From NCBI GenBank assembly GCA_002748755.1, contig PDTD01000014.1, forward strand, positions 26,223 through 90,222: a stretch of DNA of 64,000 bases. Direction: 5' to 3'. Below the pieces are notes generated by a model. The model saw only the letters and a list, made by a program, of their open reading frames with translations, made no database searches and was not told the origin of the DNA. Positions 17,809 through 26,970 of the stretch are shown piece by piece (the stretch's first letter is position 1; the number at the start of each line of letters is the position of its first letter). Made by a program: the position numbers and the translations under genes. Source of the DNA: Desulfobulbus propionicus (GTDB taxonomy: Bacteria > Desulfobacterota > Desulfobulbia > Desulfobulbales > Desulfobulbaceae).

Positions 17809-18153
17809 ACCCTCCTTTGTACTGTCTTTTTCCTGATCAGTATGTTTTTTCAGCACCTTGCCATACTTCCAGCAGGCAGGAATTCCAATGTTGGCTGGAT
17901 ACTCATCTCCTCAGATCAGAGGTACCTTGAAGACAGGGGGGCTTGATCTGGCCGTACTGTCGTGAGCACCGGAGCCATTCTCCTTTTTTTCTCTTAAGCT
18001 GGATTGTTTCCATTGGAGAGGATATAATACAAAAAAATAATCGCTCGGTAGCATTTCTTCCGAAGCATAGTGGAATCATCTGATCGATGTTCCGTTGTCT
18101 ACACAGGCGTTGAACTGCTTGTATCTCTCCTAATCACGCGGAATGGAAAGCTC

Positions 18154-19581
18154 ATGCCGGCACCGAATAAAACAAAGATTGTCTGTACCATCGGCCCTGC
18201 CTCAAGATCACCGGAGGTACTGGAAAAGTTGATGGCAGCCGGGATGGATATTGCCCGGCTGAATTTTTCGCATGGTGGCTTTGAGCAGCATAAAAAAGAT
18301 ATTCAGCAGATCAAGGCTGTGGCTCATAAGCTGGGCAAACCTGTTGCCATTATGGCGGACCTGCCTGGTCCTAAAATACGTATTGGCGATCTTGCAGAAG
18401 AAGAAATTGAACTGGTCAACGGGCAATCACTGATCTTGACCACTCTGGATGTTGTCGGCACCACGGAAAAAATAGCCGTGAATCTGCCCAATCTCCACCA
18501 GGTGGTCGCAGTGGGGGAGAACATTTTTCTCAATGACGGTTTTCTTCAGCTTGAGGTCAAAGAGATTCGGGGCCGTGACATTCATTGCCGTGTTGTGGTG
18601 GGCGGCCCCTTACGCTCGAAAAAAGGTCTGAACATCCCTGACGTGGACCTTGGGATTGATATTCTGACCGAAAAAGACAAGGAAATTGCAGCTTTTGCTC
18701 TGGAAAACGGGGCTGATGCCTTAAGCCTTTCTTTTGTAGAAAAGGCAGAGGATATTGTTGAACTCAGGGAATTGGCCAATGATCTTGACCATGATCCGTT
18801 TATCATTGCCAAGATTGAACGTTCACAAGCCATAACCAACCTGGATGCCATCCTCAGTCAGGCCGACGGTATTATGGTCGCCAGGGGCGACCTGGGGGTG
18901 GAGATTCCCATTGCCCGTATTCCTGTCGTCCAGAAGATGATCGTGCGCAAGGCCAACCAGCTGGGGAAACCGGTTATCACGGCCACGCATATGCTGGAAT
19001 CCATGATCCATAACGTTATCCCCACCAGGGCGGAGGCCACCGACGTGGCCAACGCGATCCTGGACGGCACCGATTGTGTTATGCTGTCCGGTGAATCTGC
19101 TGTCGGTAAGCATCCGGTAGAATCTGTCACCACTTTGAGTGATATAGCAGTGGAAGCGGAACATCTTCGCAGTACCCAAAAATCGTATTCCTCCAGTGCG
19201 CTGACCCCGGCCAGCTGCTCACTGGATATCATCGCGCCAAGTGTTGAGGCGTCTGTATATAGGCTTTCTCCTGCTGCGGTACTGGTTCCTACCCGCAGTG
19301 GAACCACGGCACGTAATATTGCCCGTCATCATCTCCCTGTATGGGTGGTCGGTGTCAGTAAAAAGAAGAAGAGTTGCATGGACATGGTCTTTACCTACGG
19401 CGTGATTCCTGTCCATGAACATGACCATCCCACAAACTGGCGTCACTGGGCCAAGAAAATGCTGGAAGAACATGGGCTCCATGGCAAATGGGTTATCCTC
19501 ACCGAGGGTCCGTCCTCCAAATACCCTGATCGCAATGACCGCATGGAGATCATGGACCTGACACGCAAAGCATCAAATTGA
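18154..19581 (+). CDS. pyk: Pyruvate kinase
   Basis: A 475-residue glycolytic enzyme that converts PEP and ADP into pyruvate and ATP. Family blocks visible: NKTKIVCTIGPASRSPEVL at the N-terminus, DIARLNFSHG, ADLPGPKIRIG, the catalytic IIAKIERSQAITNLDAIL, DGIMVARGDLGVEIPI and ATHMLESMI. The length fits the standard four-domain enzyme without a C-terminal PEP-utiliser extension. The ATG at 18154 matches the usual start and has GGAATGGAAAG upstream. It is followed after about 156 bases by a GAPDH gene on the same strand. Confidence 0.96.
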   Translation: MPAPNKTKIVCTIGPASRSPEVLEKLMAAGMDIARLNFSHGGFEQHKKDIQQIKAVAHKLGKPVAIMADLPGPKIRIGDLAEEEIELVNGQSLILTTLDVVGTTEKIAVNLPNLHQVVAVGENIFLNDGFLQLEVKEIRGRDIHCRVVVGGPLRSKKGLNIPDVDLGIDILTEKDKEIAAFALENGADALSLSFVEKAEDIVELRELANDLDHDPFIIAKIERSQAITNLDAILSQADGIMVARGDLGVEIPIARIPVVQKMIVRKANQLGKPVITATHMLESMIHNVIPTRAEATDVANAILDGTDCVMLSGESAVGKHPVESVTTLSDIAVEAEHLRSTQKSYSSSALTPASCSLDIIAPSVEASVYRLSPAAVLVPTRSGTTARNIARHHLPVWVVGVSKKKKSCMDMVFTYGVIPVHEHDHPTNWRHWAKKMLEEHGLHGKWVILTEGPSSKYPDRNDRMEIMDLTRKASN

Positions 19582-19737
19582 ATCCTGAGAGAGCTGTATT
19601 CCTGGTTTGCAAAGATAGCATTGTAAGGGCCCCTGTTTTCAGGGGCATCCGCTGCCCCCAGGAGGCAGGCTGGTTGTTTTTGAATATCTACGGGTTCAGT
19701 CCATTCAACAATTTTATTTGAGAGAAGGAGACATACC

Positions 19738-20742
19738 ATGGGGATCAAAGTTGGTATCAATGGATTTGGTAGAATTGGCAGGACTATTTTTCGTGCCATG
19801 ATGGAGGATGAGGCCTTCAATGAGATCGAGATTGTTGCCATCAACGATCTGACAGACATCGCAACCTTGGCTCACCTGATGCAATACGATTCCATTATGG
19901 GAACCATGAAGGCGGAGGTTGCTGTCCGTGAAAACAGTATAGTGGTGAATGGCAGGGAAATTTTGGTAACCAGCCTGCGCAATCCCGCTGAAATTCCCTG
20001 GAATGCCGTCGGCGTTGAGTATGTGGCCGAATGCACGGGACGGTTTCGAGATTATGAAGCCGCTCAGGCCCATCTTGATGCTGGGGCAAAAAAGGTGGTT
20101 ATTTCAGCACCTGCAAAAGGTGCTGTGAAGACGTTTGTCATGGGGGTGAATGAAGACGAGTATGACCCGACCAGACACCACGTGGTCTCCAACGCGTCCT
20201 GCACCACCAACTGCCTGGCGCCATTTGCCAAGGTTATCATGGACCGATTTGGGATAGTACGCGGGCTGATGACCACCATCCATGCCTATACCGGTGATCA
20301 GCGGCTGCTGGATCTGCCCCATTCCGATCTACGTCGTGCCCGGGCGGCCTGCCTTTCCATGATCCCCACCAAGACAGGTGCTGCGGCAGCCGTCTCCCTG
20401 GTTATCCCTGAACTGAAAGGCAAGTTTGACGGACTGGCGGTTCGGGTGCCGACCCCAACCGTCTCCCTGGTTGATGCTGTTATGGAGGTAGAGCGAGAAG
20501 TAACCGTGGACGAAGTGAATACTGTTTTGAAAGAGGCTGCCAATCGGTATCTGGGCTACACAGATCTGCCGCTGGTGTCCATCGATTTCACGGGTGATAG
20601 CCATTCTTCCATCATCGATGGCCAGTCCACCAAGGTGATTGGCAAGAGTGTCAAGGTCATGAGCTGGTACGATAACGAATGGGGCTATTCCAACCGTATG
20701 CTGGACCTTATACTCCACATGGATAAACAAGCCGTTCTCTAG
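19738..20742 (+). CDS. gap: Type I glyceraldehyde-3-phosphate dehydrogenase
   Basis: A 334-residue enzyme with the NAD(P)-binding start KVGINGFGRIGRTIFRA. The active-site block is SNASCTTNCLAPF, with the nucleophile C155 and HAYTGDQ carrying the partner histidine. The C-terminal part WYDNEWGYSNRM is canonical. It oxidises glyceraldehyde 3-phosphate with phosphate and NAD(P)+. It is preceded by GAGAAGGAG and lies next to pyruvate kinase. A second, more divergent GAPDH-family gene lies at 37.9 kb next to pgk and tpiA, so the two may divide glycolytic and gluconeogenic or other roles. Confidence 0.96.
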   Translation: MGIKVGINGFGRIGRTIFRAMMEDEAFNEIEIVAINDLTDIATLAHLMQYDSIMGTMKAEVAVRENSIVVNGREILVTSLRNPAEIPWNAVGVEYVAECTGRFRDYEAAQAHLDAGAKKVVISAPAKGAVKTFVMGVNEDEYDPTRHHVVSNASCTTNCLAPFAKVIMDRFGIVRGLMTTIHAYTGDQRLLDLPHSDLRRARAACLSMIPTKTGAAAAVSLVIPELKGKFDGLAVRVPTPTVSLVDAVMEVEREVTVDEVNTVLKEAANRYLGYTDLPLVSIDFTGDSHSSIIDGQSTKVIGKSVKVMSWYDNEWGYSNRMLDLILHMDKQAVL

Positions 20743-20874
20743 CCCCAAGAGGTGATGAAAAATCGAGTTCAGGTTGTGGCCCAGTGAGGCATGAGGCGTA
20801 CAGCTTAAAAAAAGACCGGGTCAGAATTCTTTACCGGGATTGTGCCAGAAAAGAAGGCTGCATGCACCAAGGGC

Positions 20875-20950
20875 AGTCCGGATTGCCCATCAGCTCAGGT
20901 GGCGCCTGTTTTTTCAAAGAAGAAACAATGTGCATGGGAAATCCGGGTTA
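20875..20950 (+). repeat. MITE-like repeat, copy 7 (short form, 75 bp)
   Basis: Left terminus AGTCCGGATTGCCCATCAGC plus TCAGGTGGCGCC, right terminus CATGGGAAATCCGGGTT. Most of the interior is missing. The right edge touches the stop codon of glyQ, which reads TAA across the edge at 20948-20950. It lies in the convergent gap between gap and glyQ. Confidence 0.7.
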
Positions 20951-21820
20951 GCTCTTTGTCAGCAGAGGGTAGTCCATATCAGCCCGTTGCTGGACGTATT
21001 TATGAGCCACCGCCCGGGCCAGGTTACGAATCCTTCCGATATATCGGGTCCTTTCGGCAACGCTTATGGCCTTCCGGGCATCAAGCAGGTTAAAGGTGTG
21101 GGAGCATTTCAGGCAGTAATCATATGCAGGTAAGATGAGGTTTTTATCCACCAGTTTGAGGGCCTCACGTTCGTACTGGGTAAAGGAGGCTGTCATATCC
21201 TCGATATTCGCTTCTTCAAAGTTGAAAGCGGAAAACTCTTTTTCAGCCTGGTGAAAAATCTGACCATAGGTGACCTGCGCATTCCATTGAATGGCATAGA
21301 CTGAGTCCACCTTTTGCAGGTACATGGCTATGCGTTCAAGGCCATAGGTGATTTCAACGGTGATCGGTTTCAGGTCAAGGGAACCGGCTTGCTGAAAGTA
21401 GGTAAACTGGGTAATTTCCATACCGTCGAGCCAGACTTCCCAGCCCAGACCCCAAGCGCCAAGGGTGGGTGATTCCCAATCGTCTTCGACAAAACGAATA
21501 TCATGCTCCAGCAGGTCCAGTCCGAAACGCTTCAGACTCTCCAGATACATTTCCTGGATATCCTGGGGAGAGGGTTTGATGACGACCTGATATTGGTAGT
21601 AATGCTGCAAACGGTTCGGGTTTTCACCATATCGGCCGTCAGTAGGACGACGTGAGGGCTGGACATACGCTGCTTTCCAGGGTTCCGGACCCAGTGCGCG
21701 CAACAGGGTAGCGGGATGGAATGTTCCCGCCCCAACCTCCATATCGTAGGGCTGCATCACAACACATCCCCTGGATGCCCAGTAATTGTTGAGTGTACTG
21801 ATAATATCTTGAAAGTACAT
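20948..21820 (-). CDS. glyQ: Glycyl-tRNA synthetase, alpha subunit
   Basis: A 290-residue catalytic subunit of the bacterial alpha2beta2-type Gly[22 protein letters not shown] and [16 protein letters not shown] are the standard N-terminus. Later blocks [20 protein letters not shown] and [18 protein letters not shown] are diagnostic. It charges tRNA-Gly together with the beta subunit, GlyS. Unusually, glyS does not follow; the gene ends at a repeat copy and then faces gap. The beta subunit must be encoded elsewhere. Upstream is a 378-base divergent region shared with uvrA. Confidence 0.96.
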   Translation of the reverse strand: MYFQDIISTLNNYWASRGCVVMQPYDMEVGAGTFHPATLLRALGPEPWKAAYVQPSRRPTDGRYGENPNRLQHYYQYQVVIKPSPQDIQEMYLESLKRFGLDLLEHDIRFVEDDWESPTLGAWGLGWEVWLDGMEITQFTYFQQAGSLDLKPITVEITYGLERIAMYLQKVDSVYAIQWNAQVTYGQIFHQAEKEFSAFNFEEANIEDMTASFTQYEREALKLVDKNLILPAYDYCLKCSHTFNLLDARKAISVAERTRYIGRIRNLARAVAHKYVQQRADMDYPLLTKS

Positions 21821-22198
21821 GGTCAGGTGAAAATCCTACGTTGATTGTTAACAAATAATGGCTACTGTAACAGTACAATTTACCATAGTGGTTGGATGCG
21901 GTAAACGAATTTGTACAGCACTTGGAGGTGACTACAGAGACCCCTTTGGGTCACGGGTCCGCCAGCAGGCATGGGGTACTTCCCGAATCTAGGCTATTTG
22001 TGACTCTGGCATGCTTGGAGTTGCGGGCCATGCAGGCCGAACTGAATACGCACAGTTGTCAACCTTGTACAGACGTCCCGTACTCCCCATCGCGCCTGTT
22101 GTCTTAGCGGTGTGACGCATCCCCTTTGGATATGGGCGCAAGACTGCCATGCCGGCATACCCTCTTTTTACTCATACTGTGCAGGGCACTGAAATTGT
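21821..22198. other. 378-base divergent intergenic region, glyQ/uvrA
   Basis: No gene seen. The perfect 13-base palindrome TACTGTAACAGTA (21863-21875) lies about 40 bases upstream of glyQ. TTGTAC half-sites occur at about 21910 and 22066, loosely like the operator before lexA, but none forms the full palindrome. Promoters for both genes should be here; I could not assign -35/-10 pairs with confidence. Confidence 0.4.
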
Positions 22199-25036
22199 AT
22201 GGAACCCCAGTTTGTACGCATTCGTGGCGCACGAATGCATAACCTGAAAAACATTTCTGTTGATTTACCTCGTAATAAACTGGTTGTCTTTACCGGCTTA
22301 TCGGGATCAGGCAAATCAACCCTGGCCTTTGATACGCTCTATGCGGAGGGGCAGCGGCGCTATGTGGAGTCACTCTCCACCTATGCCAGACAGTTTCTGG
22401 GCCAGATGGACAAGCCGGAGGTGGACCTGTTGGAGGGGCTGTCACCGGCAGTCTCCATTGAGCAGAAAACAACCAGTAAAAATCCCCGCTCTACCGTGGG
22501 CACAGTGACAGAGATCTATGATCATCTGCGACTGCTCTATGCAAGGGCCGGGACCCCCCACTGTCCTCAGTGCGGGGATCCCATCAGATCCCAGTCTATA
22601 GAGGATATGGTCACCCTTCTCTTGGCCAGGGAAAAGGGGGCCAAGGTGATCCTGCTTGCTCCGGTGGTCACCCAGAAGAAGGGGCAGCACGAACAGATCT
22701 TGCAGAAGCTGCGTGCAGATGGTTTTGTCCGGGTACGGGTAGACGGTGCAGTACGACAGTTGAGTGAAGAGATCAAGCTGGATAAAAATAAGCGTCATTG
22801 TATTGAGGTGGTGATTGATCGTCTGGTTCTCAAGTCAGGGATCAGAAGACGTCTTGATGCCTCTGTTTCCACGGCTGTCCAGGTGAGTGAAGGGACCATG
22901 GTGGCCGTGTTTCCAGAGAGCGGCGAGGAGATACTGCTCAGCGAATCAGCGGCCTGTCATCGATGCGGCATTTCCGTACCCGAGCTGACGACGCAGCTGT
23001 TTTCCTTTAACAATCCCCAAGGGGCATGCCCGGCCTGCAGCGGTCTGGGGGCTAACCAGTTTTTAGATGAAGACCGCATTGTAGCGGATCGTTCCCTGAG
23101 TCTTCTTGAGGGGGCCATTGTTCCCTGGACCCACAGGAAGCTTTCCACCCATGCCCGACAGTGGATTGACGCCTTTGCCCGGGAGTATGGATTTGATCCC
23201 GCCACCCCTTTTGCCAGGCTTCCAGACAAGGCGCAAAAAGGCTTGTTGTACGGGACGGGCCGGAAAAAACTGGCATTCCATCGGCAGCGAGCTGAGAGGA
23301 CCGTCGTTTCCCATCGTCCCTTTGAGGGCATTCTTCCTCGGTTGGAACGGTTGTTTCGGGAGACTTCCTCGCCCAGGATTCGTGAGGCCATCTCCACGTT
23401 CATGCATGAGCAGCCCTGTCCCCAATGCCGTGGCAAGCGGTTGAAACCAGAGGCCCTGGCCGTACAGGTGGGTAAATGGTCCATTATGGACTTGACAGCT
23501 ATGTCCATTGCCCAACTCATCCGTGCACTCCAAGGGCTGGAGTTTTCCCAACGTCAAGAGGTGATTGCGGCCCCGATTGTAAAAGAGATCAATGAGCGTC
23601 TTGCCTTTTTGCTTGGTGTCGGTCTGGGGTACCTCTCCCTGGAGAGGAAGGCGGGGACACTTTCTGGAGGAGAGGCTCAACGGATCCGTCTTGCCTCCCA
23701 GATCGGTTCAGGGCTGGCAGGGGTGCTCTATATCCTGGATGAACCGAGTATAGGGCTGCATCAAAGAGATAACAACAAGCTGATTCAAACCCTGCTCAAT
23801 CTGCGTGATCTTGGTAATTCGGTGATCGTCGTGGAACATGATACAGATACCATTACCGCTGCAGATCATGTGCTTGATATTGGTCCCGGAGCAGGGGTGC
23901 ATGGCGGGGAAATTCTTTTTTCAGGCCCGGTTTCAGGGCTTTTGGATTGTCAGCAGTCCCTCACAGGCGGCTATCTCTCCGGTCGCCTGGCAATAACCAT
24001 ACCCAAAAAGCGCCGGACAGTGGCCAAAGGAAGAAAGCATGTTATTCACATAGCTGGTGCGAACAAGAATAATCTGAATGATCTGCATGTGGACATTCCC
24101 CTGGGGGTGATGACCTGCATTACTGGTGTTTCTGGATCAGGGAAAAGCTCCCTGATGATCGAAACTCTCTACAGGGAAGCTGCCCGGTTTTTCCAGGATA
24201 AGAAAAAAAAGAGCAGGGCAGGAGGTGTTGTCCAAGGTCTCGAGCAGTTGGATAAGGTAATAAATATTGACCAGAGTCCCATTGGGCGAACCCCACGTTC
24301 CAACCCGGCTACCTATACTGGTGTGCTCACACCTGTTCGCGAATTGCTGGCCCGTCTGCCTGAGTCCCGGGCACGCGGGTATAAACCGGGACGGTTCAGC
24401 TTTAATCTCAAGGGCGGCCGCTGTGAAACCTGCGAAGGTGATGGCGTCTTGCGTATAGCCATGCATTTTTTGCCTGATATTTATGTAACCTGCGAGCGCT
24501 GTCATGGGAAGCGGTACAATCGCGAAACCCTAGAGATAGCGTACAAGGGAAAAAATATCGCCCAAATACTTGATATGACGGTAGAAGAGGGTGTCGAGTT
24601 TTTTAAAAATATTCCTCCCATATACAATCGATTGAAAACGGTTTATGATGTCGGCTTAGGATATATCAAACTGGGGCAGTCGTCTGTGACCTTATCCGGC
24701 GGTGAGGCACAACGGGTTAAGCTGGCCAAGGAACTGAGTCGCCGCTCCACGGGTAGGACTCTGTATATCCTCGATGAACCGACAACAGGACTGCATCCAG
24801 CCGATATTCAACACCTGCTGGCTGTCTTGGGCAGGCTTGTGGATCAGGGAAATACCGTGGTGGTGATCGAACATAACCTGGATGTGATCAAGACAGCGGA
24901 CCATATCATTGACCTCGGTCCGGAAGGCGGTGACGGTGGTGGACGGGTGGTTGCCTGGGGTTCTCCTGAACAGGTGGCCCAGGTACCAACCTCCTATACC
25001 GGCCGTTTTTTACGTCAGACCTTGGGGATGGAGTGA
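22199..25036 (+). CDS. uvrA: Excinuclease ABC subunit A
   Basis: A 945-residue DNA damage sensor of nucleotide excision repair. There are two ABC-type ATPase halves: Walker [20 protein letters not shown] near residue 34 and [16 protein letters not shown] in the second half. Signature motifs [17 protein letters not shown] and [16 protein letters not shown] are both intact, as are the zinc-finger cysteine pairs ([28 protein letters not shown]…[10 protein letters not shown]). Length and order are standard. The ATG at 22199 starts the usual [13 protein letters not shown] block. It stands alone, with secB downstream. Confidence 0.97.
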   Translation: MEPQFVRIRGARMHNLKNISVDLPRNKLVVFTGLSGSGKSTLAFDTLYAEGQRRYVESLSTYARQFLGQMDKPEVDLLEGLSPAVSIEQKTTSKNPRSTVGTVTEIYDHLRLLYARAGTPHCPQCGDPIRSQSIEDMVTLLLAREKGAKVILLAPVVTQKKGQHEQILQKLRADGFVRVRVDGAVRQLSEEIKLDKNKRHCIEVVIDRLVLKSGIRRRLDASVSTAVQVSEGTMVAVFPESGEEILLSESAACHRCGISVPELTTQLFSFNNPQGACPACSGLGANQFLDEDRIVADRSLSLLEGAIVPWTHRKLSTHARQWIDAFAREYGFDPATPFARLPDKAQKGLLYGTGRKKLAFHRQRAERTVVSHRPFEGILPRLERLFRETSSPRIREAISTFMHEQPCPQCRGKRLKPEALAVQVGKWSIMDLTAMSIAQLIRALQGLEFSQRQEVIAAPIVKEINERLAFLLGVGLGYLSLERKAGTLSGGEAQRIRLASQIGSGLAGVLYILDEPSIGLHQRDNNKLIQTLLNLRDLGNSVIVVEHDTDTITAADHVLDIGPGAGVHGGEILFSGPVSGLLDCQQSLTGGYLSGRLAITIPKKRRTVAKGRKHVIHIAGANKNNLNDLHVDIPLGVMTCITGVSGSGKSSLMIETLYREAARFFQDKKKKSRAGGVVQGLEQLDKVINIDQSPIGRTPRSNPATYTGVLTPVRELLARLPESRARGYKPGRFSFNLKGGRCETCEGDGVLRIAMHFLPDIYVTCERCHGKRYNRETLEIAYKGKNIAQILDMTVEEGVEFFKNIPPIYNRLKTVYDVGLGYIKLGQSSVTLSGGEAQRVKLAKELSRRSTGRTLYILDEPTTGLHPADIQHLLAVLGRLVDQGNTVVVIEHNLDVIKTADHIIDLGPEGGDGGGRVVAWGSPEQVAQVPTSYTGRFLRQTLGME

Positions 25037-25192
25037 TATAAAGGGTAGGCCGCCACCCTGCTGGGCTGTGTCGGCACTTGTCGCCCAGGCGATGTGGAGA
25101 GGATGAGTGTTACTCATGGGAACATTCGTTCCACTGTACCGAATGGAAGCGTACAGTGTTTTATTAATTACGTATAGAGACAAGGAAAAAAG

Positions 25193-25642
25193 ATGGCAGA
25201 ACAGGAAACACCCGTATTTCGCATGCAGAAAATGTACACGAAGGATTTCTCCTTTGAAAGCCCCAATGCTCCCCAGGTTTTTCTGGAGCGCAACCAGGAA
25301 CCCAAAGTAGACTTCAATCTCCAGGTAAAAAACAAAAAAATAGACGATGAGCATTATGAAGTGTCCATGGTGATCACCGCCAAAGTTATGGACAAGAAAA
25401 ACGATGACAGGGTGTTGTTCATCATGGAGATCGAACATGCTGCACTCTTTTTCCTGAAAAATATCCCGGAGGAACACCTGGCCCGGGTCATGGGCGTTGA
25501 TTGCCCTCTGATGTTGTTTCCTTTTACCCGTCAGATTGTCAGCCAGGCCTCAGTGGACGGTGGGTTTATGCCTTTTCTTATGGAGCCCATCAACTTTGTG
25601 GCCCTGTTTGACAATGCGCAAAAGAAGCAGGCCGCTCACTAA
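25193..25642 (+). CDS. secB: Protein-export chaperone SecB
   Basis: A 149-residue cytosolic chaperone, normally a tetramer, that keeps precursors unfolded and hands them to SecA. Family signs are KMYTKDFSFESPNAPQVF at the N-terminus, and RQIVSQASVDGGFMPFLMEP towards the C-terminus with the SecA-interacting region. SecB is largely restricted to proteobacteria-like Gram-negatives, which supports the taxonomic reading. AAGGAAAA precedes the ATG. Confidence 0.95.
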   Translation: MAEQETPVFRMQKMYTKDFSFESPNAPQVFLERNQEPKVDFNLQVKNKKIDDEHYEVSMVITAKVMDKKNDDRVLFIMEIEHAALFFLKNIPEEHLARVMGVDCPLMLFPFTRQIVSQASVDGGFMPFLMEPINFVALFDNAQKKQAAH

Positions 25643-25649
25643 TCAGGAG

Positions 25650-25795
25650 TACACATTTCTCTTTTTCTTATCTGAGAAAAACGCATCCCAAGAAATGCAG
25701 GGGCGGCCACTGAGCGCGCCCACCTTCCGACAAGATGTGGATGAGAAATCCGGGCTGACCTGGATTTCTCATCCGCTCAGGGGCGAGGACTGCCA
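25650..25795. repeat. Cluster of MITE-like ends, copy 8 (compound)
   Basis: A hairpin TTTCTC…GAGAAA (25655-25680) resembles the internal hairpin of the family. Further right a perfect 12-bp inverted repeat GATGAGAAATCC / GGATTTCTCATC (25740-25773) is two family termini facing each other, with GGGCTGACCT between and CCGCTCAGGGGCG after. This looks like two copies joined or inserted tail to tail. It fills the gap between secB and the terminator of the next minus-strand gene. Confidence 0.6.
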
Positions 25796-25828
25796 GAGCC
25801 CATAGAGCAAAGAGACGAAAAAGATTAA

Positions 25829-25864
25829 AGAGAAAAAAAAGGTGTCACTCTGGTGACACCTTTT
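25829..25864 (-). terminator. Strong intrinsic terminator of the minus-strand pilus/lipoprotein cluster
   Basis: A perfect 12-bp stem AAAAGGTGTCAC / GTGACACCTTTT with the loop TCTG. On the minus strand it is followed by a U-rich run (the A-run at 25831-25840 on the plus strand). It lies 34 bases beyond the stop of the lipoprotein gene. Confidence 0.88.
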
Positions 25865-25897
25865 GGGGAATGAGGTACAACGGAACCTATTGCTACC

Positions 25898-26911
25898 CTA
25901 CAGGGAAGTGACAAAATCGTTGATTAAAGTAGATACGGCTTTCTCCGTGGCCCCCTCGAACAGGGCGTCGTATTGATAATCAGCAAAAAAGGTTTCCGGT
26001 GAAACCTTGACATCGACACGATTTGTCCAGACCACGTCGCCATTGTAGGCATCCTGGACCCAGATTCTGAGCTGCACCACGGCCTGGGGAGTCTTGCCTG
26101 AATTATGTGCCATGTTGCCAAGGTAGCCGCCAAAAGCCCCCCACAGGATGGTGTTGCCCATATCTCCGCCTGAGACGCCAAAGATGGTCTGACCAGCTTT
26201 GGAATAGGGCCATTCCGCGCCGTCGCCATACCATGCACCATGGACTTCACCTGCGAGCATGTTGCCCCATCTGTCATATTTTGCCGTGTCTGCCTGGCCA
26301 AAGGCGATCTGGTTGGTTACGCCGGTGACAAAACCGATAACCCCTTTTTTCCACGGGGCCCAGGAAGGATCCAGACGATCTTTGTATTGGAGAATACGTC
26401 CCCGCACGATGTAATCCGCTGAAAAATGGCGCCCGATTTTGACTATTTCCTGACGACTGAGTCCGTGGGTACCAGGACTCTTCGATACAGGCATTGTATT
26501 GTTTCTGTTCTTGGCCAGATCAATGTAGCGCTGCAGGTTCTTTTTCATACTTTCGGACCATTCATCTTGCAACTCGGCTTCAAGAGGGGAGGTCTTCTTC
26601 TCATAGGCAACCACGTCTATGATGTGATGGTCCACCAGGTAGAGAAAAACATCTTCCTGCACAGGCAGGTGAAAACTGTTGGCGACAAACTGGTCCGTGA
26701 GGTCTTCGGTGATATAGAGGTTGCGCCGGTATGCGGCATCAATGCTATCTGCGTACGAGTAATCCGCAAAGGGCAGGATGACTACTGTTTTATCTGCACC
26801 AACAGCACTCTTGGCTGCTGGTTGAACCTTGAGGGACTCTTGAACGGTTGTCCCGCAGCCTCCGAGAAGAAGTGCTAACAAACCTATCAGCAGGTAGTGA
26901 TTGTACTTCAT
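25898..26911 (-). CDS. Outer-membrane-type lipoprotein of unknown function next to the pilus cluster
   Basis: A 338-residue lipoprotein. The signal peptide ends in the lipobox LLGGC and AGGAG lies 8 bases before the ATG at 26911. The mature part begins with TVVILPFADYSYADS, like the first strand of CsgG/LpoB-type or DUF799-type fold proteins, and contains DYIVRGRILQYK. The middle (VIGFVTGVTNQIAFG…WGAFGGYLGNMAH) is glycine-rich and may contact a membrane. It follows the MshL-like secretin by about 60 bases and probably belongs to the same transcript. A role as a secretin accessory lipoprotein is plausible but unproven. Confidence 0.65.
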   Translation of the reverse strand: MKYNHYLLIGLLALLLGGCGTTVQESLKVQPAAKSAVGADKTVVILPFADYSYADSIDAAYRRNLYITEDLTDQFVANSFHLPVQEDVFLYLVDHHIIDVVAYEKKTSPLEAELQDEWSESMKKNLQRYIDLAKNRNNTMPVSKSPGTHGLSRQEIVKIGRHFSADYIVRGRILQYKDRLDPSWAPWKKGVIGFVTGVTNQIAFGQADTAKYDRWGNMLAGEVHGAWYGDGAEWPYSKAGQTIFGVSGGDMGNTILWGAFGGYLGNMAHNSGKTPQAVVQLRIWVQDAYNGDVVWTNRVDVKVSPETFFADYQYDALFEGATEKAVSTLINDFVTSL

Positions 26912-26970
26912 TCCATTTCTCCTATGTGTTCTAAATACAGTTAGCATGGCGTCTCAATATTCAGGTCGGT

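Noticed and set aside
21860-22080. LexA operator before uvrA
   Set aside because: TTGTAC half-sites are present but no full palindrome like that before lexA. The evidence is too weak to list as an operator.
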